Both the position numbers and the translations under genes were made by a program. From assembly GCF_046630315.1 (NCBI RefSeq), contig NZ_LQBD01000001.1, forward strand, positions 186,001 through 250,000: DNA of 64,000 nucleotides. The letters are read 5' to 3'. The notes under the pieces were generated by a model. The model was given only the letters and a program-made list of their open reading frames with translations, searched no databases and was not told the DNA's origin. Positions 43,255 to 52,618 of this stretch are shown here, in pieces; within the stretch, counting starts at the first letter, position 1; each line of letters begins with the position of its first letter. The stretch comes from Brucella anthropi_A (GTDB lineage: Bacteria; Pseudomonadota; Alphaproteobacteria; Rhizobiales; Rhizobiaceae).

Positions 43255-44415
43255 ATGCAAACCTCCATCACAATCGATCAGGACTATCTCGTAACACGGC
43301 TCAAGGCGCTGCTGGCCATACCGAGCCCGACCGGGTTTACCGACGAGGCCGTGCATTACGTCGCGCGGGAGCTTGAGCATCTTGGGCTTGAGGTCCTGCT
43401 GACGCGCAGGGGCGCCATTCGGGCGCGCAGGGCGGGCCTGTCCGAGAGGCCCGCGCGCGGGATCGTATCGCATGTCGATACGCTTGGCGCACAGGTTAAA
43501 TATCTGAAGGATAACGGACGGCTGGAACTGGTTTCCATCGGCAACTGGTCGGCGCGTTTCGCCGAAGGTGCTCGCGTTTCCATCTTTTCGTCCAAAGGCA
43601 CGTATCGCGGTTCGATCCTTCCCTTGAAGGCTTCCGGCCATACATTCAATGAGGAAGTGGATACACAGCCTGTTGGCTGGCCTCATGTCGAGCTACGCGT
43701 CGATGCGCTTGCCCGAAACCGTGATGATCTGTTGCAGCTCGGTATCGATGTCGGTGATATTGTTGCGGTCGATCCCGCACCGGAATTCATCGATAATGGC
43801 TTTATCGTTTCGCGCCACCTCGATGACAAGGCAGGCGTTGCCATCATGCTTGCAGCCCTTGAGGCGATGCAGAGGGCGGATGTGGAAACGCCGGTCGATA
43901 GCTATTGGCTGTTCACCATCGGCGAGGAAGTGGGCGTTGGAGCATCGGCGGTCGTCGTGCCGGATATTGCCTCGCTGGTTGCCATCGACAATGGCACCAC
44001 AGCACCGGGCCAGAATTCGTCCGAGTTCGGTGTCACGCTTGCCATGGCCGATCAGACCGGGCCGTTCGATTACCATCTTACGAAGAAGCTGTATGAGCTT
44101 TGCGCAGAACATGACATCCAGGTCCAGAAGGATGTTTTCCGCTATTATCGTTCGGATGCGGCCTCGGCGGTCGAGGCGGGGCACGACGTGCGCACGGCGT
44201 TGCTCACCTTTGGGGTCGATGCGTCGCATGGTTATGAGCGCATTCATCTGAGCGCGCTCACTTCCATAGCAAAACTTGCGGTTCACTACGCAATGAGCGA
44301 GGTCGAGATCAAGCGCGATGCCGAGGAAACAGCCAAGGGACTCAAGGGTTTCACGCATCAAAAGTCGACCAAGGCCGAGCAGAATCTGAAACCGGAAGAT
44401 ACCCCTGCGGAATAG
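43255..44415 (+). CDS. M42-family hydrolase of the NAGGN osmolyte system
   Basis: The 386-residue metallohydrolase has M42 landmarks: metal His/Asp in GIVSHVDTLG, the bridging Asp in SRHLDDKAG and the catalytic glutamates in TIGEEVGVG. It matches the hydrolase that accompanies the N-acetylglutaminylglutamine amide synthesis genes and is thought to degrade or process that dipeptide osmolyte. The other two genes of the trio lie 6.4 kb downstream, after a peptide importer. The start has only a weak ribosome site very close by. Confidence 0.82.
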   Translation: MQTSITIDQDYLVTRLKALLAIPSPTGFTDEAVHYVARELEHLGLEVLLTRRGAIRARRAGLSERPARGIVSHVDTLGAQVKYLKDNGRLELVSIGNWSARFAEGARVSIFSSKGTYRGSILPLKASGHTFNEEVDTQPVGWPHVELRVDALARNRDDLLQLGIDVGDIVAVDPAPEFIDNGFIVSRHLDDKAGVAIMLAALEAMQRADVETPVDSYWLFTIGEEVGVGASAVVVPDIASLVAIDNGTTAPGQNSSEFGVTLAMADQTGPFDYHLTKKLYELCAEHDIQVQKDVFRYYRSDAASAVEAGHDVRTALLTFGVDASHGYERIHLSALTSIAKLAVHYAMSEVEIKRDAEETAKGLKGFTHQKSTKAEQNLKPEDTPAE

Positions 44416-44441
44416 GCTTTCAACTGTCTGAAATCGCAAGC

Positions 44442-44706
44442 GGGTCAGGGTCAAGACCTATTCATTTGGTGAAAATGGTGTGAGGCCATCCGTTTGGATA
44501 GGAGGAGAAAAGGCGAAGGAAATGTGGTCCATTTTCGAGCCTTTTCGACAAAGTAGCCGGACGGATGGACCACATCCTCTGGACACCGAATGACTGGCGA
44601 TCTGCTGCGTCGAGCCGCTTGATCGGGGCCCCGTTCTTCGTGGCTCTCCTTGCAACTCTTGTCATTTCAGCTGCCATTTCCATCAAATAAATAGGTCCTG
44701 ACCCAA
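44442..44706. mobile_element. Possible MITE or insertion-element remnant
   Basis: A 265-base stretch in the gap before the dipeptide importer is bounded by imperfect inverted ends: left GGGTCAGG(GTCAA)GACCTATTCATTT and right TGGGTCAGGACCTATTTATTT read on the other strand. The interior has a second pair of near repeats around GGTCCAT and GGACCAC and only short frames without a recognisable transposase. No clear target duplication is seen. Confidence 0.5.
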
Positions 44707-44750
44707 GGGTCCGCTTTTTTCATCTCTTGAAAATTAATTATGATAATTCA

Positions 44751-44778
44751 TTGATGATTGTTGATTTATGCCTATAAA
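44751..44778 (+). promoter_or_regulatory. Promoter of the dipeptide-type importer operon
   Basis: TTGATG and TATAAA are 16 bases apart in an AT-rich stretch, about 40 bases before the binding-protein start. Together they make a plausible sigma-70 promoter. Confidence 0.5.
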
Positions 44779-44816
44779 TTAGGGTGAGACGGATTTGACA
44801 AGCGAAGGGGAACCCC

Positions 44817-46379
44817 ATGAGAAGGTTATTCCGTGCCATCCTGACTGCCATGGTATTTACGGTTGCCGGGGCGGGCGCAGTCGCATTGGCGCAGACACCG
44901 CCCAATGTGCTGATTGTCGGGCAGATCGCAGAGCCGCAATCGCTCGACCCGCATACAGTCACGGCCACCAATGATTTCCGCATTCTCGTCAACATTTACG
45001 ATGGCCTTGTGCGCTACAGGGACGGAACGCTGGAAGTGGAACCCGCACTGGCTGAAAGCTGGACGATTTCGGACGACGGCAAGACCTATAGGTTCAAGCT
45101 GCGTCAGGGCGTGAAGTTTCATGACGGGTCGGATTTCAATGCCGAAGCGGTCAAGTTCAACTTTGACAGAATGCTGAAGGAAGACCATCCCTTCTACAAT
45201 ACCGGGCCATTTCCGCTCTCGTTCAATTTCTCGTCCATCGACGCAGTCAATGTGCTCGATGAGCACACTGTCGAGTTCAAGCTGAAGGAGCCCTTTGCTC
45301 CGTTCCTCTCCAATCTGGCCTATCCGACCGGCCTGATTGTTTCACCGGAGGCTGTCAAGAAATACGGCAAGGAATTTGGCCGCCATCCATCGGGGACAGG
45401 CCCGTTCAAGTTCGCCGAATGGCAATCGGGCCAGCGTGTGGTGGTTGAGCGCAATCCCGCTTATTGGGATAAGGCGCCGACATTGGAGGCAATCGTGTTC
45501 CGCCCGATCACCGATGCCAACACCCGCGTCGCGGAGATGATGGCTGGCGGGCTGGATGTCATGGTGGAAGTGCCGCCGGATAATCTGGCCACCTTCAGGC
45601 AGGACGCGAATTTTGCGGTTGCCGAACAGGCAGGGCCTCATGTCTGGTTCACCATCCTGAACACGAAAAGCGGTCCGTTCGCGGATAAGAAGGTGCGTCA
45701 GGCAGCAAACTATGCGGTCAATAAGCAGGGGCTTGTCGACAATGTTTTGCAGGGTTCCGCAACCGTTGCGCCAGGGCCTATCCCGCCTGCCTTCAACTGG
45801 GTCGAGAATAAGACCGAGCCCTATCCTTATGATCCGGAAAAGGCCAAGGCGCTTCTTGCCGAAGCTGGAGCCGGCAATCCGGAAATCACCTTCTATGTGA
45901 CGGAAGGCGGTTCGGGCATGCTTGATCCGATCACCATGGGTGCTGCCATCCAGGCAGATCTTCAGGCCGTGGGTTTCAAGGTCAAGATCGAAACCTATGA
46001 GTGGAACACGTTCCTCGGCAGGGTCAATACGGGGCTGGAGGGCAAGGCCGATATGGCCGAGATGGCGTGGATGACCAATGATCCAGACACGGTACCCTAT
46101 CTGACGCTGCGTAGCGACGCGCTGCCGGACAAGGGCGGCTTCAATTCGGGATACTATTCCAATCCGCAAGTGGACGCGCTTCTGGAAAAGGCACGTTCAT
46201 CGACCGATCAGGCTGAACGCGGCAAGCTTTATGGTGAAGTGCAGACCATCGTTCACGACGATGCGCCATGGCTTTTCGTGGCGAACTGGAAACAGAACGC
46301 AGTCACGACGGTAGCCGTCAAGGGTTTCAAGCTGCAACCGTCCTTTCTGCTGCATTTGAAAGACGTCACCAAGGAATAA
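44817..46379 (+). CDS. Periplasmic dipeptide/oligopeptide-binding protein
   Basis: The 520-residue protein has a signal peptide (AILTAMVFTVAGAGAVALA-Q) and the family 5 solute-binding pattern: QSLDPHTVTATND, LAESWTISDDGKTYRFKLR and FKFAEWQSGQRVVVERNP. Length is standard for DppA/OppA types. It feeds the importer encoded by the next three genes. Because these lie inside the NAGGN locus, a short peptide such as NAGGN or glutamine dipeptides is a plausible ligand. Confidence 0.9.
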   Translation: MRRLFRAILTAMVFTVAGAGAVALAQTPPNVLIVGQIAEPQSLDPHTVTATNDFRILVNIYDGLVRYRDGTLEVEPALAESWTISDDGKTYRFKLRQGVKFHDGSDFNAEAVKFNFDRMLKEDHPFYNTGPFPLSFNFSSIDAVNVLDEHTVEFKLKEPFAPFLSNLAYPTGLIVSPEAVKKYGKEFGRHPSGTGPFKFAEWQSGQRVVVERNPAYWDKAPTLEAIVFRPITDANTRVAEMMAGGLDVMVEVPPDNLATFRQDANFAVAEQAGPHVWFTILNTKSGPFADKKVRQAANYAVNKQGLVDNVLQGSATVAPGPIPPAFNWVENKTEPYPYDPEKAKALLAEAGAGNPEITFYVTEGGSGMLDPITMGAAIQADLQAVGFKVKIETYEWNTFLGRVNTGLEGKADMAEMAWMTNDPDTVPYLTLRSDALPDKGGFNSGYYSNPQVDALLEKARSSTDQAERGKLYGEVQTIVHDDAPWLFVANWKQNAVTTVAVKGFKLQPSFLLHLKDVTKE

Positions 46380-46394
46380 ACGGGGAGGGCGTTC

Positions 46395-47342
46395 ATGCCA
46401 GCCTATATCCTCAAGCGGCTTGTCGCGGTTATTCCCGTTTTGCTCGGGCTCTCGATCATCGTTTTTCTGGTCATGGCGATGATCCCGGGCGATACGGCAA
46501 CCGCGTTGCTCGGATCATATGCAACACCGGAAAATGTTGAGCGGATCAATCGCGATCTCGGCCTCGATAAGCCGTTGGTGCAACAATATTTCATCTGGAT
46601 CGGCAATCTCCTGCACGGCGATTTCGGGCGCTCCTTCGTGCTCAATCGCCCGGTGCTGGACGAGGTTCTCGAACGTTTTCAGGCCACGCTTGTCCTTGCT
46701 GGTGTCGCGCTGGTGCTTTGTTCCATCTTCGGGCTGCTTGCAGGCATTGTTTCGGCGGTACGTCAGTTCGACTGGGTGGACAGGACGATTACGTTCATCG
46801 TGCTGGCGGGAATTTCCATTCCCTCATTCTGGCTCGGGCTGCTCCTGATCTATCTGTTCGCGGTCCATTGGCGCATCCTGCCGGCCTCCGGCATGTATGC
46901 CGTCTATGGCGGCGGTGATTGGAAGGATCTGCTTTGGCATCTGATCCTGCCCGCCGCGACGCTGGCCGTGGTGGCGGCGGGCGTCATCGCACGCCTGACC
47001 CGCAGTGCGATGCTGGAAGTGCTTCGCCAGGATTATATCCGGACTGCCCGGGCCAAGGGCCTCAATGAGCGCCGCGTGATTTACGCCCATGCATTTCGCG
47101 CCGCACTTGTCAGCGTCATTCCCGTCATCGGTATTCAGGCTGGGTTCGTTCTGGGCGGCGCTGTCTACATCGAGACCGTGTTCCAGTGGCCCGGTATCGG
47201 CGCCATGCTGGTGAAAGCCATTTCCACCCGCGATATCCTGCTGGTGCAGGGCGGCGTGCTTGTGGTCGCCGCGAGCTATGTCCTCTTCAATCTGCTGGCT
47301 GATGTCATCCAGACCATGCTCGATCCAAGGATACGCTCATGA
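46395..47342 (+). CDS. Dipeptide-type ABC transporter permease (DppB-like)
   Basis: The 315-residue permease has the DppB start (YILKRLVAVIPVLLGLSIIVF), six helices and the EAA loop EVLRQDYIRTARAKGLNER. Its stop overlaps the next start by ATGA. Confidence 0.92.
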   Translation: MPAYILKRLVAVIPVLLGLSIIVFLVMAMIPGDTATALLGSYATPENVERINRDLGLDKPLVQQYFIWIGNLLHGDFGRSFVLNRPVLDEVLERFQATLVLAGVALVLCSIFGLLAGIVSAVRQFDWVDRTITFIVLAGISIPSFWLGLLLIYLFAVHWRILPASGMYAVYGGGDWKDLLWHLILPAATLAVVAAGVIARLTRSAMLEVLRQDYIRTARAKGLNERRVIYAHAFRAALVSVIPVIGIQAGFVLGGAVYIETVFQWPGIGAMLVKAISTRDILLVQGGVLVVAASYVLFNLLADVIQTMLDPRIRS

Positions 47343-49138
47343 GCGCGCTTCCGGAAATTTCTGTCGCGCCGGTGGCTAGCCGCCTGTCCTCCTGGCGTCT
47401 CCTTATGAGCAATCGCCTGGCGGCTTTCGGCTTTTTTCTGCTGGTCCTGATCTGCCTCGTCATTCTGCTGGCGCCGGTTCTGCCGCTTACCGACCCCGAT
47501 GCCACGTCTCCCGCAATGCGATTGCAGCCGGCCTTCAGCGAAGGGCATCTTCTGGGAACCGATCAGCTCGGCCGCGATATATTGAGCCGCGTCATATGGG
47601 GCACGCGGGTGTCTGTTGCCGTCGGCTTTGCGGCGACGCTGATCGCGGCAATCGTCGGATCGGCCATCGGTCTCGTGGCTGGCTATGCGGGCGGGCGAAC
47701 CGACAGTCTGATGATGCGCGGCATCGATATGCTGATGGCGTTTCCCTATATCCTGCTGGCGCTGGCTATCGTGGCAGTGCTGGGGCCAGGCCTGATGAAC
47801 GCGCTCTATGCGATTGCAGTGGTCAATATTCCCTTCTTCGCCCGCAACGTTCGCGGGGTGACGCTGGGTCTTGCACATCGAGAGTTCATCGATGCTGCCC
47901 GGCTTTCAGGAAAAAGCCCGATCTCGATCCTGTTGAGCGAAGTGTTACCCAATGTGCTGCCGGTTATCGTCATTACCATGTCGACGACGGCGGGCTGGAT
48001 GATCCTTGAAACGGCAGGCTTGAGCTTTCTCGGCCTTGGCGCACAGCCGCCGCAGGCCGATCTCGGCTCCATGCTCGGTGAGGGAAGGGCGCAATTGTTC
48101 AATGCCCCGCACGTCTCTATCGTGCCCGGCTTGATGATCTTCCTGCTGGTCATCAGCCTCAACGTGTTGGGAGATGGCGTGCGCGATGTTCTTGATCCGC
48201 GATTGCGGTCCGGCGCGCTGGCGCGACCGGGTGCGGTAACAGATATCGCCAAGGATCGGTCGTCGCCTGTCATCAATGACAGGGAGAAAGCCCTTTCGAT
48301 TGCAGGTCTCGAAACGGGCTTTGTCAATGGCGGGTATTTCGCCCCCGCTGTCCGCAATGTTTCACTGGAACTGAAACGCGGCGAATGTCTCGGCCTGATC
48401 GGGGAGAGCGGATCGGGCAAAAGCGTGACTGCCTTGTCGGTCATGGGGCTGGTGGCATCTCCACCCGGCCTTATCCGCAACGGGGCGATCTATCTGGGCG
48501 ATCGGGACGTTCTTTCAATGTCTGAAACCGAGTTGACCGCGGCACGGGGCGCAAGGGTTGCCTATGTGTTTCAGGACCCGCTGACGACCTTGCATCCGAT
48601 GTATCCGGTCGGACGGCAGGTGGAGGAAGCGATATCGGCGCATCGGCGGGTCGGGATGAGCGAGCGGCGCGGGCAGGCGATTGCTCTTCTTGAAAAGGTT
48701 GGCATACCGGATGCAGCGGAGCGGGCCGATCACTATCCGCACCAGTTGTCGGGCGGTCAGCGCCAGCGTGTCGGCATTGCCATGGCGCTGGCCAATGATC
48801 CCGATATCATCATTGCGGATGAGCCGACCACGGCGCTCGATGTCACCGTACAGGCGCGGATTCTCGAATTGCTGCACGATCTCCAGCACGAGCGCGGCAT
48901 GGCACTCCTGTTCATCACTCACGATTTCGGTGTGGTTTCGGAAATTTGCGATCGCGTGGCCGTGATGAAAGATGGCGAGATTGTCGAAACAGGCACGACG
49001 TCGGAAGTTCTTTCCAATCCGCAGCACAACTATACGAAGCGCTTGATAGCCTGCGTGCCTGAACTGGGGCAGGGCGGCAGCTTTCTGGACCGTGTGGCGG
49101 GGCTCTTCAAGCGTGAACACGGAAAGGCGGCAGGATGA
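47339..49138 (+). CDS. DppC-DppD fusion: permease plus ATP-binding protein
   Basis: This 599-residue protein fuses a DppC permease (residues 1 to about 285, with HREFIDAARLSGKSP as EAA loop) to a complete ATPase: Walker A GESGSGKS near residue 355, signature LSGGQRQRVGIAM and Walker B IIADEPTTALDVT. Such fusions occur in some alpha-proteobacterial peptide and glutathione importers. The end overlaps the next ATPase gene by ATGA. No frameshift or internal start is apparent at the joint. Confidence 0.9.
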   Translation: MSALPEISVAPVASRLSSWRLLMSNRLAAFGFFLLVLICLVILLAPVLPLTDPDATSPAMRLQPAFSEGHLLGTDQLGRDILSRVIWGTRVSVAVGFAATLIAAIVGSAIGLVAGYAGGRTDSLMMRGIDMLMAFPYILLALAIVAVLGPGLMNALYAIAVVNIPFFARNVRGVTLGLAHREFIDAARLSGKSPISILLSEVLPNVLPVIVITMSTTAGWMILETAGLSFLGLGAQPPQADLGSMLGEGRAQLFNAPHVSIVPGLMIFLLVISLNVLGDGVRDVLDPRLRSGALARPGAVTDIAKDRSSPVINDREKALSIAGLETGFVNGGYFAPAVRNVSLELKRGECLGLIGESGSGKSVTALSVMGLVASPPGLIRNGAIYLGDRDVLSMSETELTAARGARVAYVFQDPLTTLHPMYPVGRQVEEAISAHRRVGMSERRGQAIALLEKVGIPDAAERADHYPHQLSGGQRQRVGIAMALANDPDIIIADEPTTALDVTVQARILELLHDLQHERGMALLFITHDFGVVSEICDRVAVMKDGEIVETGTTSEVLSNPQHNYTKRLIACVPELGQGGSFLDRVAGLFKREHGKAAG

Positions 49139-49932
49139 GTGAAAATGCGATCAGCGTGCGCGATCTCACCAAAACATTCGGTGGCGGACGAACGCTTCTG
49201 GGGAGAGTATGCCACAAAATCGAGGCAGTGAAAAACGTTTCGCTGGATCTTGGGCGCGGTGAAACGCTGGCAATTGTCGGCGAGAGCGGGTCGGGCAAAA
49301 GCACGCTCGCCCGGATGCTTGTCGGGTTGACCACGCCGACAGGCGGAACGATGACGATTGCTGGCCGGGATGCAAGCGAACTGCGAAAATCCGGCGCGCG
49401 GGCATTCGGCAAGGTTATACAATATGTGTTTCAGGACCCTGTTGCTTCGCTCAATCCGAGAAAGACGATCCGGCAGACATTGGAAACGCCGCTTAGTCTA
49501 CTGGGCGGGCTGAATTCAGCTCAGCGCCAGCAACGCATGATGCAATTGCTCGATGCCGTTCAGATGCCCAAGGATACGCTGGAACGCTATCCGCACGAAT
49601 TTTCCGGCGGGCAGGCGCAACGTATCGCTATTGCTCGCACGCTGGCGGCCGAAGCGGAAATCGTGGTGCTCGACGAACCGGTCAGTGCGCTGGATGTCTC
49701 CGTTCAGGCGCAGGTTCTTTTGCTTCTGGATCAGCTGAAGAAAGAGTTCGGCCTCTCCTATCTTTTTATCAGTCACGACCTTGCTGTAGTGGAAGCCATC
49801 TCCGACAGGGTCGCGGTGATGTATTTCGGGGAAATCGTTGAGGAAGCGACCGCAAGCGATCTTTTTGCCAGGCCGGAACATGCCTATACACGACAGCTCG
49901 TGGAAAGCGCGCCGCGCATCAGGAGAAAGTAG
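49135..49932 (+). CDS. Dipeptide-type ABC transporter ATP-binding protein (DppF-like)
   Basis: The 265-residue ATPase has Walker A GESGSGKST, signature FSGGQAQRIAIAR and Walker B IVVLDEPVSALDV. The C-terminal extension typical of oligopeptide ATPases is short but present (RPEHAYTRQLVESAP). It completes the importer. Confidence 0.92.
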   Translation: MSENAISVRDLTKTFGGGRTLLGRVCHKIEAVKNVSLDLGRGETLAIVGESGSGKSTLARMLVGLTTPTGGTMTIAGRDASELRKSGARAFGKVIQYVFQDPVASLNPRKTIRQTLETPLSLLGGLNSAQRQQRMMQLLDAVQMPKDTLERYPHEFSGGQAQRIAIARTLAAEAEIVVLDEPVSALDVSVQAQVLLLLDQLKKEFGLSYLFISHDLAVVEAISDRVAVMYFGEIVEEATASDLFARPEHAYTRQLVESAPRIRRK

Positions 49933-49938
49933 CAGGAT

Positions 49939-50718
49939 ATGGTCAGAACGGGCCGGAATTTCGATCACGAACCGCAGCCGCGCGCGCAGGCGGCAAAGGC
50001 CCGCCGGCGGCCGGAGGAGATCGCCGACCGTATCAAGGATTTTATCCGCTCGGACGCATTGAAACCCGGCGATCGATTGCCGCAGGAAAAGGAGCTCATC
50101 GACCAGTTCAAGGCCGCCAAGGGCACCATTCGCGAAGCGATGAAGGCGCTGGAGACGCAGGGGCTGATATTTACGCGCAGCGGCCCCGGCGGCGGGGCTT
50201 TCGTGGCCGAACCTTCCGCCCGGCATGCAATGGAAATGCTCGGAAGCTATTTCTTCTTCGACCAGCCAAGCCTCGCCGAAATCTATGCCATCCGCAGGCT
50301 CCTCGAACCGGAGATCGCGGCCATTCTGTCTGGACGATTGACCGGCGACGATATTGCCCGGCTGGAAAATACAATGCGCGTCTATGACCGCCCGCCGGTC
50401 GATCTTGGTGATCAGTATCGCCAGCGTGTCGCTGAACTGGATTTCCACTCCCTGCTGGCGCAGCTTTGTCCGAACCGTTTGCTGGGCTTCATCTGCGGGC
50501 TGACCCATAATCTGTTGCGAAATCTGCCGATTGCGCGCGCGATCTATGCCGATCCGACGCCGGCCTCGCGGGAAGAGGGGCTCATCTTTCAGCATCGTCT
50601 GCTGGCGGCGCTTGTCGAAAATCGCAGCGAAGATGCGCGCCGCATTGCGCATGAACATATGGTTTCGGCTGAAAACTATATGCTTTCCAAGGCGGAAACG
50701 ATCGGGAAGACCGCGTAG
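49939..50718 (+). CDS. FadR/GntR-family transcriptional regulator
   Basis: The 259-residue protein has a GntR winged helix (GDRLPQEKELIDQFKAAKGT and IREAMKALETQGLI) followed by an FCD-type all-helical ligand domain with conserved metal-binding residues (ELDFHSLLA, EHMVSAENY). It begins seven bases after the importer and is probably in the same operon. The ligand is unknown; control of peptide import or of NAGGN genes is likely from context. Confidence 0.9.
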   Translation: MVRTGRNFDHEPQPRAQAAKARRRPEEIADRIKDFIRSDALKPGDRLPQEKELIDQFKAAKGTIREAMKALETQGLIFTRSGPGGGAFVAEPSARHAMEMLGSYFFFDQPSLAEIYAIRRLLEPEIAAILSGRLTGDDIARLENTMRVYDRPPVDLGDQYRQRVAELDFHSLLAQLCPNRLLGFICGLTHNLLRNLPIARAIYADPTPASREEGLIFQHRLLAALVENRSEDARRIAHEHMVSAENYMLSKAETIGKTA

Positions 50719-50770
50719 CGAAAACCAAAAAGTTGGGAACAATCCCGACGCTCCCGCATTTGCAATTGTG

Positions 50771-50811
50771 CAGGCCGCCGTCATAACAGATGCGACGGCC
50801 TCATTTGTTTA
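50771..50811 (+). terminator. Terminator after the GntR gene
   Basis: GCCGTC and GACGGC with flanking AGGCC / CCT pairs form a stem with a loop of about 11 bases, followed by CATTTGTTT. A preceding hairpin, GTTGGGA/TCCCGAC, lies at 50733-50750. This separates the importer operon from the amidotransferase gene. Confidence 0.5.
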
Positions 50812-50841
50812 TGAATGACAATGGAGGTTTCGACCCTTTTT

Positions 50842-52617
50842 ATGTGTGGTATTTGCGGAGAAGTCAGGTTTGACGGCGGTTCGCCGTCGGTTTCGGCAGT
50901 CTCGAAAATGGCGGATGTGCTCAGTCCTCGCGGACCGGATTCATCCGGAATTGTAGTCCGGGGCAATATCGGTTTCGGGCATCGAAGACTGAGAATTCTC
51001 GATCTCTCCGAAAAATCGCAGCAGCCGATGATCGACGCCGATCTTGGCCTGACGCTGGTGTTCAATGGCTGCATCTACAATTTCCGCGAATTGCGCGCAG
51101 AATTGGAACAGAAGGGCTACAAGTTCTTTTCCGATGGCGATACGGAAGTCATTCTTAAGGCTTGGCATGCATGGGGTGAAAGCTGTGTAACGCGCTTTCT
51201 CGGCATGTTTGCCTTTGCCATTCATGAGCGGGATACGGGCAGGGTCATCCTCGCGCGTGACCGTTTTGGCATCAAGCCGCTCTATCTTGCCGAGGTGGAT
51301 GGCGCCTTACGCTTTGCCTCTTCGCTGCCTGCCCTGGTCAAGGCTGGTGGCATCGATACGTCGATCGACCGGGCAGCCCTGCACAATTACATGAGCTTTC
51401 ATGCTGTCGTGCCGCCACCGCGCACGATTTATAATGGTGTACGAAAGCTTCCCCCCGCGACAATCCGCATCTACGAACCGAACGGACATTTTGCCGACCG
51501 CATATATTGGCAGGCGCCCTACCGTCGACTGCCCGGTGACGGGGCCTTGAGCCGGGAGGAATGGCAGGAACAATTGTTCGATAGGATGCGTGTCGCTGTC
51601 AAACGCCGGATGATTTCCGATGTGCCGGTCGGTGTGCTTTTGTCCGGTGGGGTGGATTCGAGCCTGATCGTCGGACTGCTTGCTGAAGCCGGTCAATCGG
51701 GCCTCATGAGCTTTTCAGTCGGTTTTGAGGAAGCGAACGGGGAGAAAGGCGACGAATTTGTCTATTCCGACCTGATCGCAAAACATTTCGGCACCGAACA
51801 TCACAAGATATTCGTGCCCTCCGCTGATCTCATGGATGCCTTGCCGGGAACGATCGCGGCAATGTCCGAGCCGATGGTGTCCTACGACAATGTCGGCTTC
51901 TATCTTCTTTCCAAGGAAGTTTCGAAACATATCAAGGTCGTCCAGTCGGGACAGGGCGCGGACGAAGTTTTCGGCGGTTATCACTGGTATCCGCCACTGG
52001 TCGATTCCAACGATGTCGTCGGCGATTATGCAAAAGGGTTTCGGGATCGCGCGCATGACGTGCTGGCGACGCAGCTATCGCCGGAATGGATGCCGGAGCG
52101 TGATCACAGTCATGAATTTCTGGAGGAATGTCTGTTGCAGGAGGGGGCGGACACACCTGTCGACCGCGCCTTGCGGCTCGACACGAATGTGATGCTTGTG
52201 GATGACCCGGTCAAGCGCGTGGACAACATGACGATGGCCTGGGGACTTGAGGCGCGGGTGCCGTTTCTGGATCATGAACTGGTCGAGCTTGCCGCCCGCA
52301 TTCCGCCGGAGGAAAAACTGCGGGACGGCGGCAAGGGCATCCTCAAGGACGTAGCGAGGAAAGTCGTCCCGAGCGAAGTCATCGACCGCAAGAAGGGATA
52401 TTTTCCGGTGCCGCAGCTCAAATATATCGCCGGGCCCTATCTCGACATGCTGCGCGACGCTCTTTCTTCGCGGAAGGCAAGGGAGCGCGGGCTTTTCCAG
52501 CGCGATTATCTCGAACGCCTGTTTGCAAATCCGTCCGGACACATCACGCCCTTGCGCGGTTCGGAACTATGGCAGGCCGGCCTCCTTGAAATGTGGCTTC
52601 AGGCCCAGGAGGCATGA
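50842..52617 (+). CDS. asnO: N-acetylglutaminylglutamine amidotransferase (asparagine synthase family)
   Basis: The 591-residue protein starts MCGICGEVRFDGG, exposing Cys2 as glutaminase nucleophile, so the ATG 27 bases inside the longest frame is right. The N-terminal glutaminase domain (SPRGPDSSGI, FNGCIYNFRELR) is followed by the synthetase with the ATP loop LLSGGVDSSLIVG near residue 262. In the NAGGN pathway it amidates N-acetylglutaminylglutamine to the osmolyte. The next gene starts two bases after its stop. Confidence 0.88.
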   Translation: MCGICGEVRFDGGSPSVSAVSKMADVLSPRGPDSSGIVVRGNIGFGHRRLRILDLSEKSQQPMIDADLGLTLVFNGCIYNFRELRAELEQKGYKFFSDGDTEVILKAWHAWGESCVTRFLGMFAFAIHERDTGRVILARDRFGIKPLYLAEVDGALRFASSLPALVKAGGIDTSIDRAALHNYMSFHAVVPPPRTIYNGVRKLPPATIRIYEPNGHFADRIYWQAPYRRLPGDGALSREEWQEQLFDRMRVAVKRRMISDVPVGVLLSGGVDSSLIVGLLAEAGQSGLMSFSVGFEEANGEKGDEFVYSDLIAKHFGTEHHKIFVPSADLMDALPGTIAAMSEPMVSYDNVGFYLLSKEVSKHIKVVQSGQGADEVFGGYHWYPPLVDSNDVVGDYAKGFRDRAHDVLATQLSPEWMPERDHSHEFLEECLLQEGADTPVDRALRLDTNVMLVDDPVKRVDNMTMAWGLEARVPFLDHELVELAARIPPEEKLRDGGKGILKDVARKVVPSEVIDRKKGYFPVPQLKYIAGPYLDMLRDALSSRKARERGLFQRDYLERLFANPSGHITPLRGSELWQAGLLEMWLQAQEA

Positions 52618-52618
52618 A

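Noticed and set aside
44458..44686. A minus-strand frame inside the MITE-like segment that might be a transposase fragment
   Set aside because: No catalytic motif or family resemblance could be seen, so it is not annotated as a gene.
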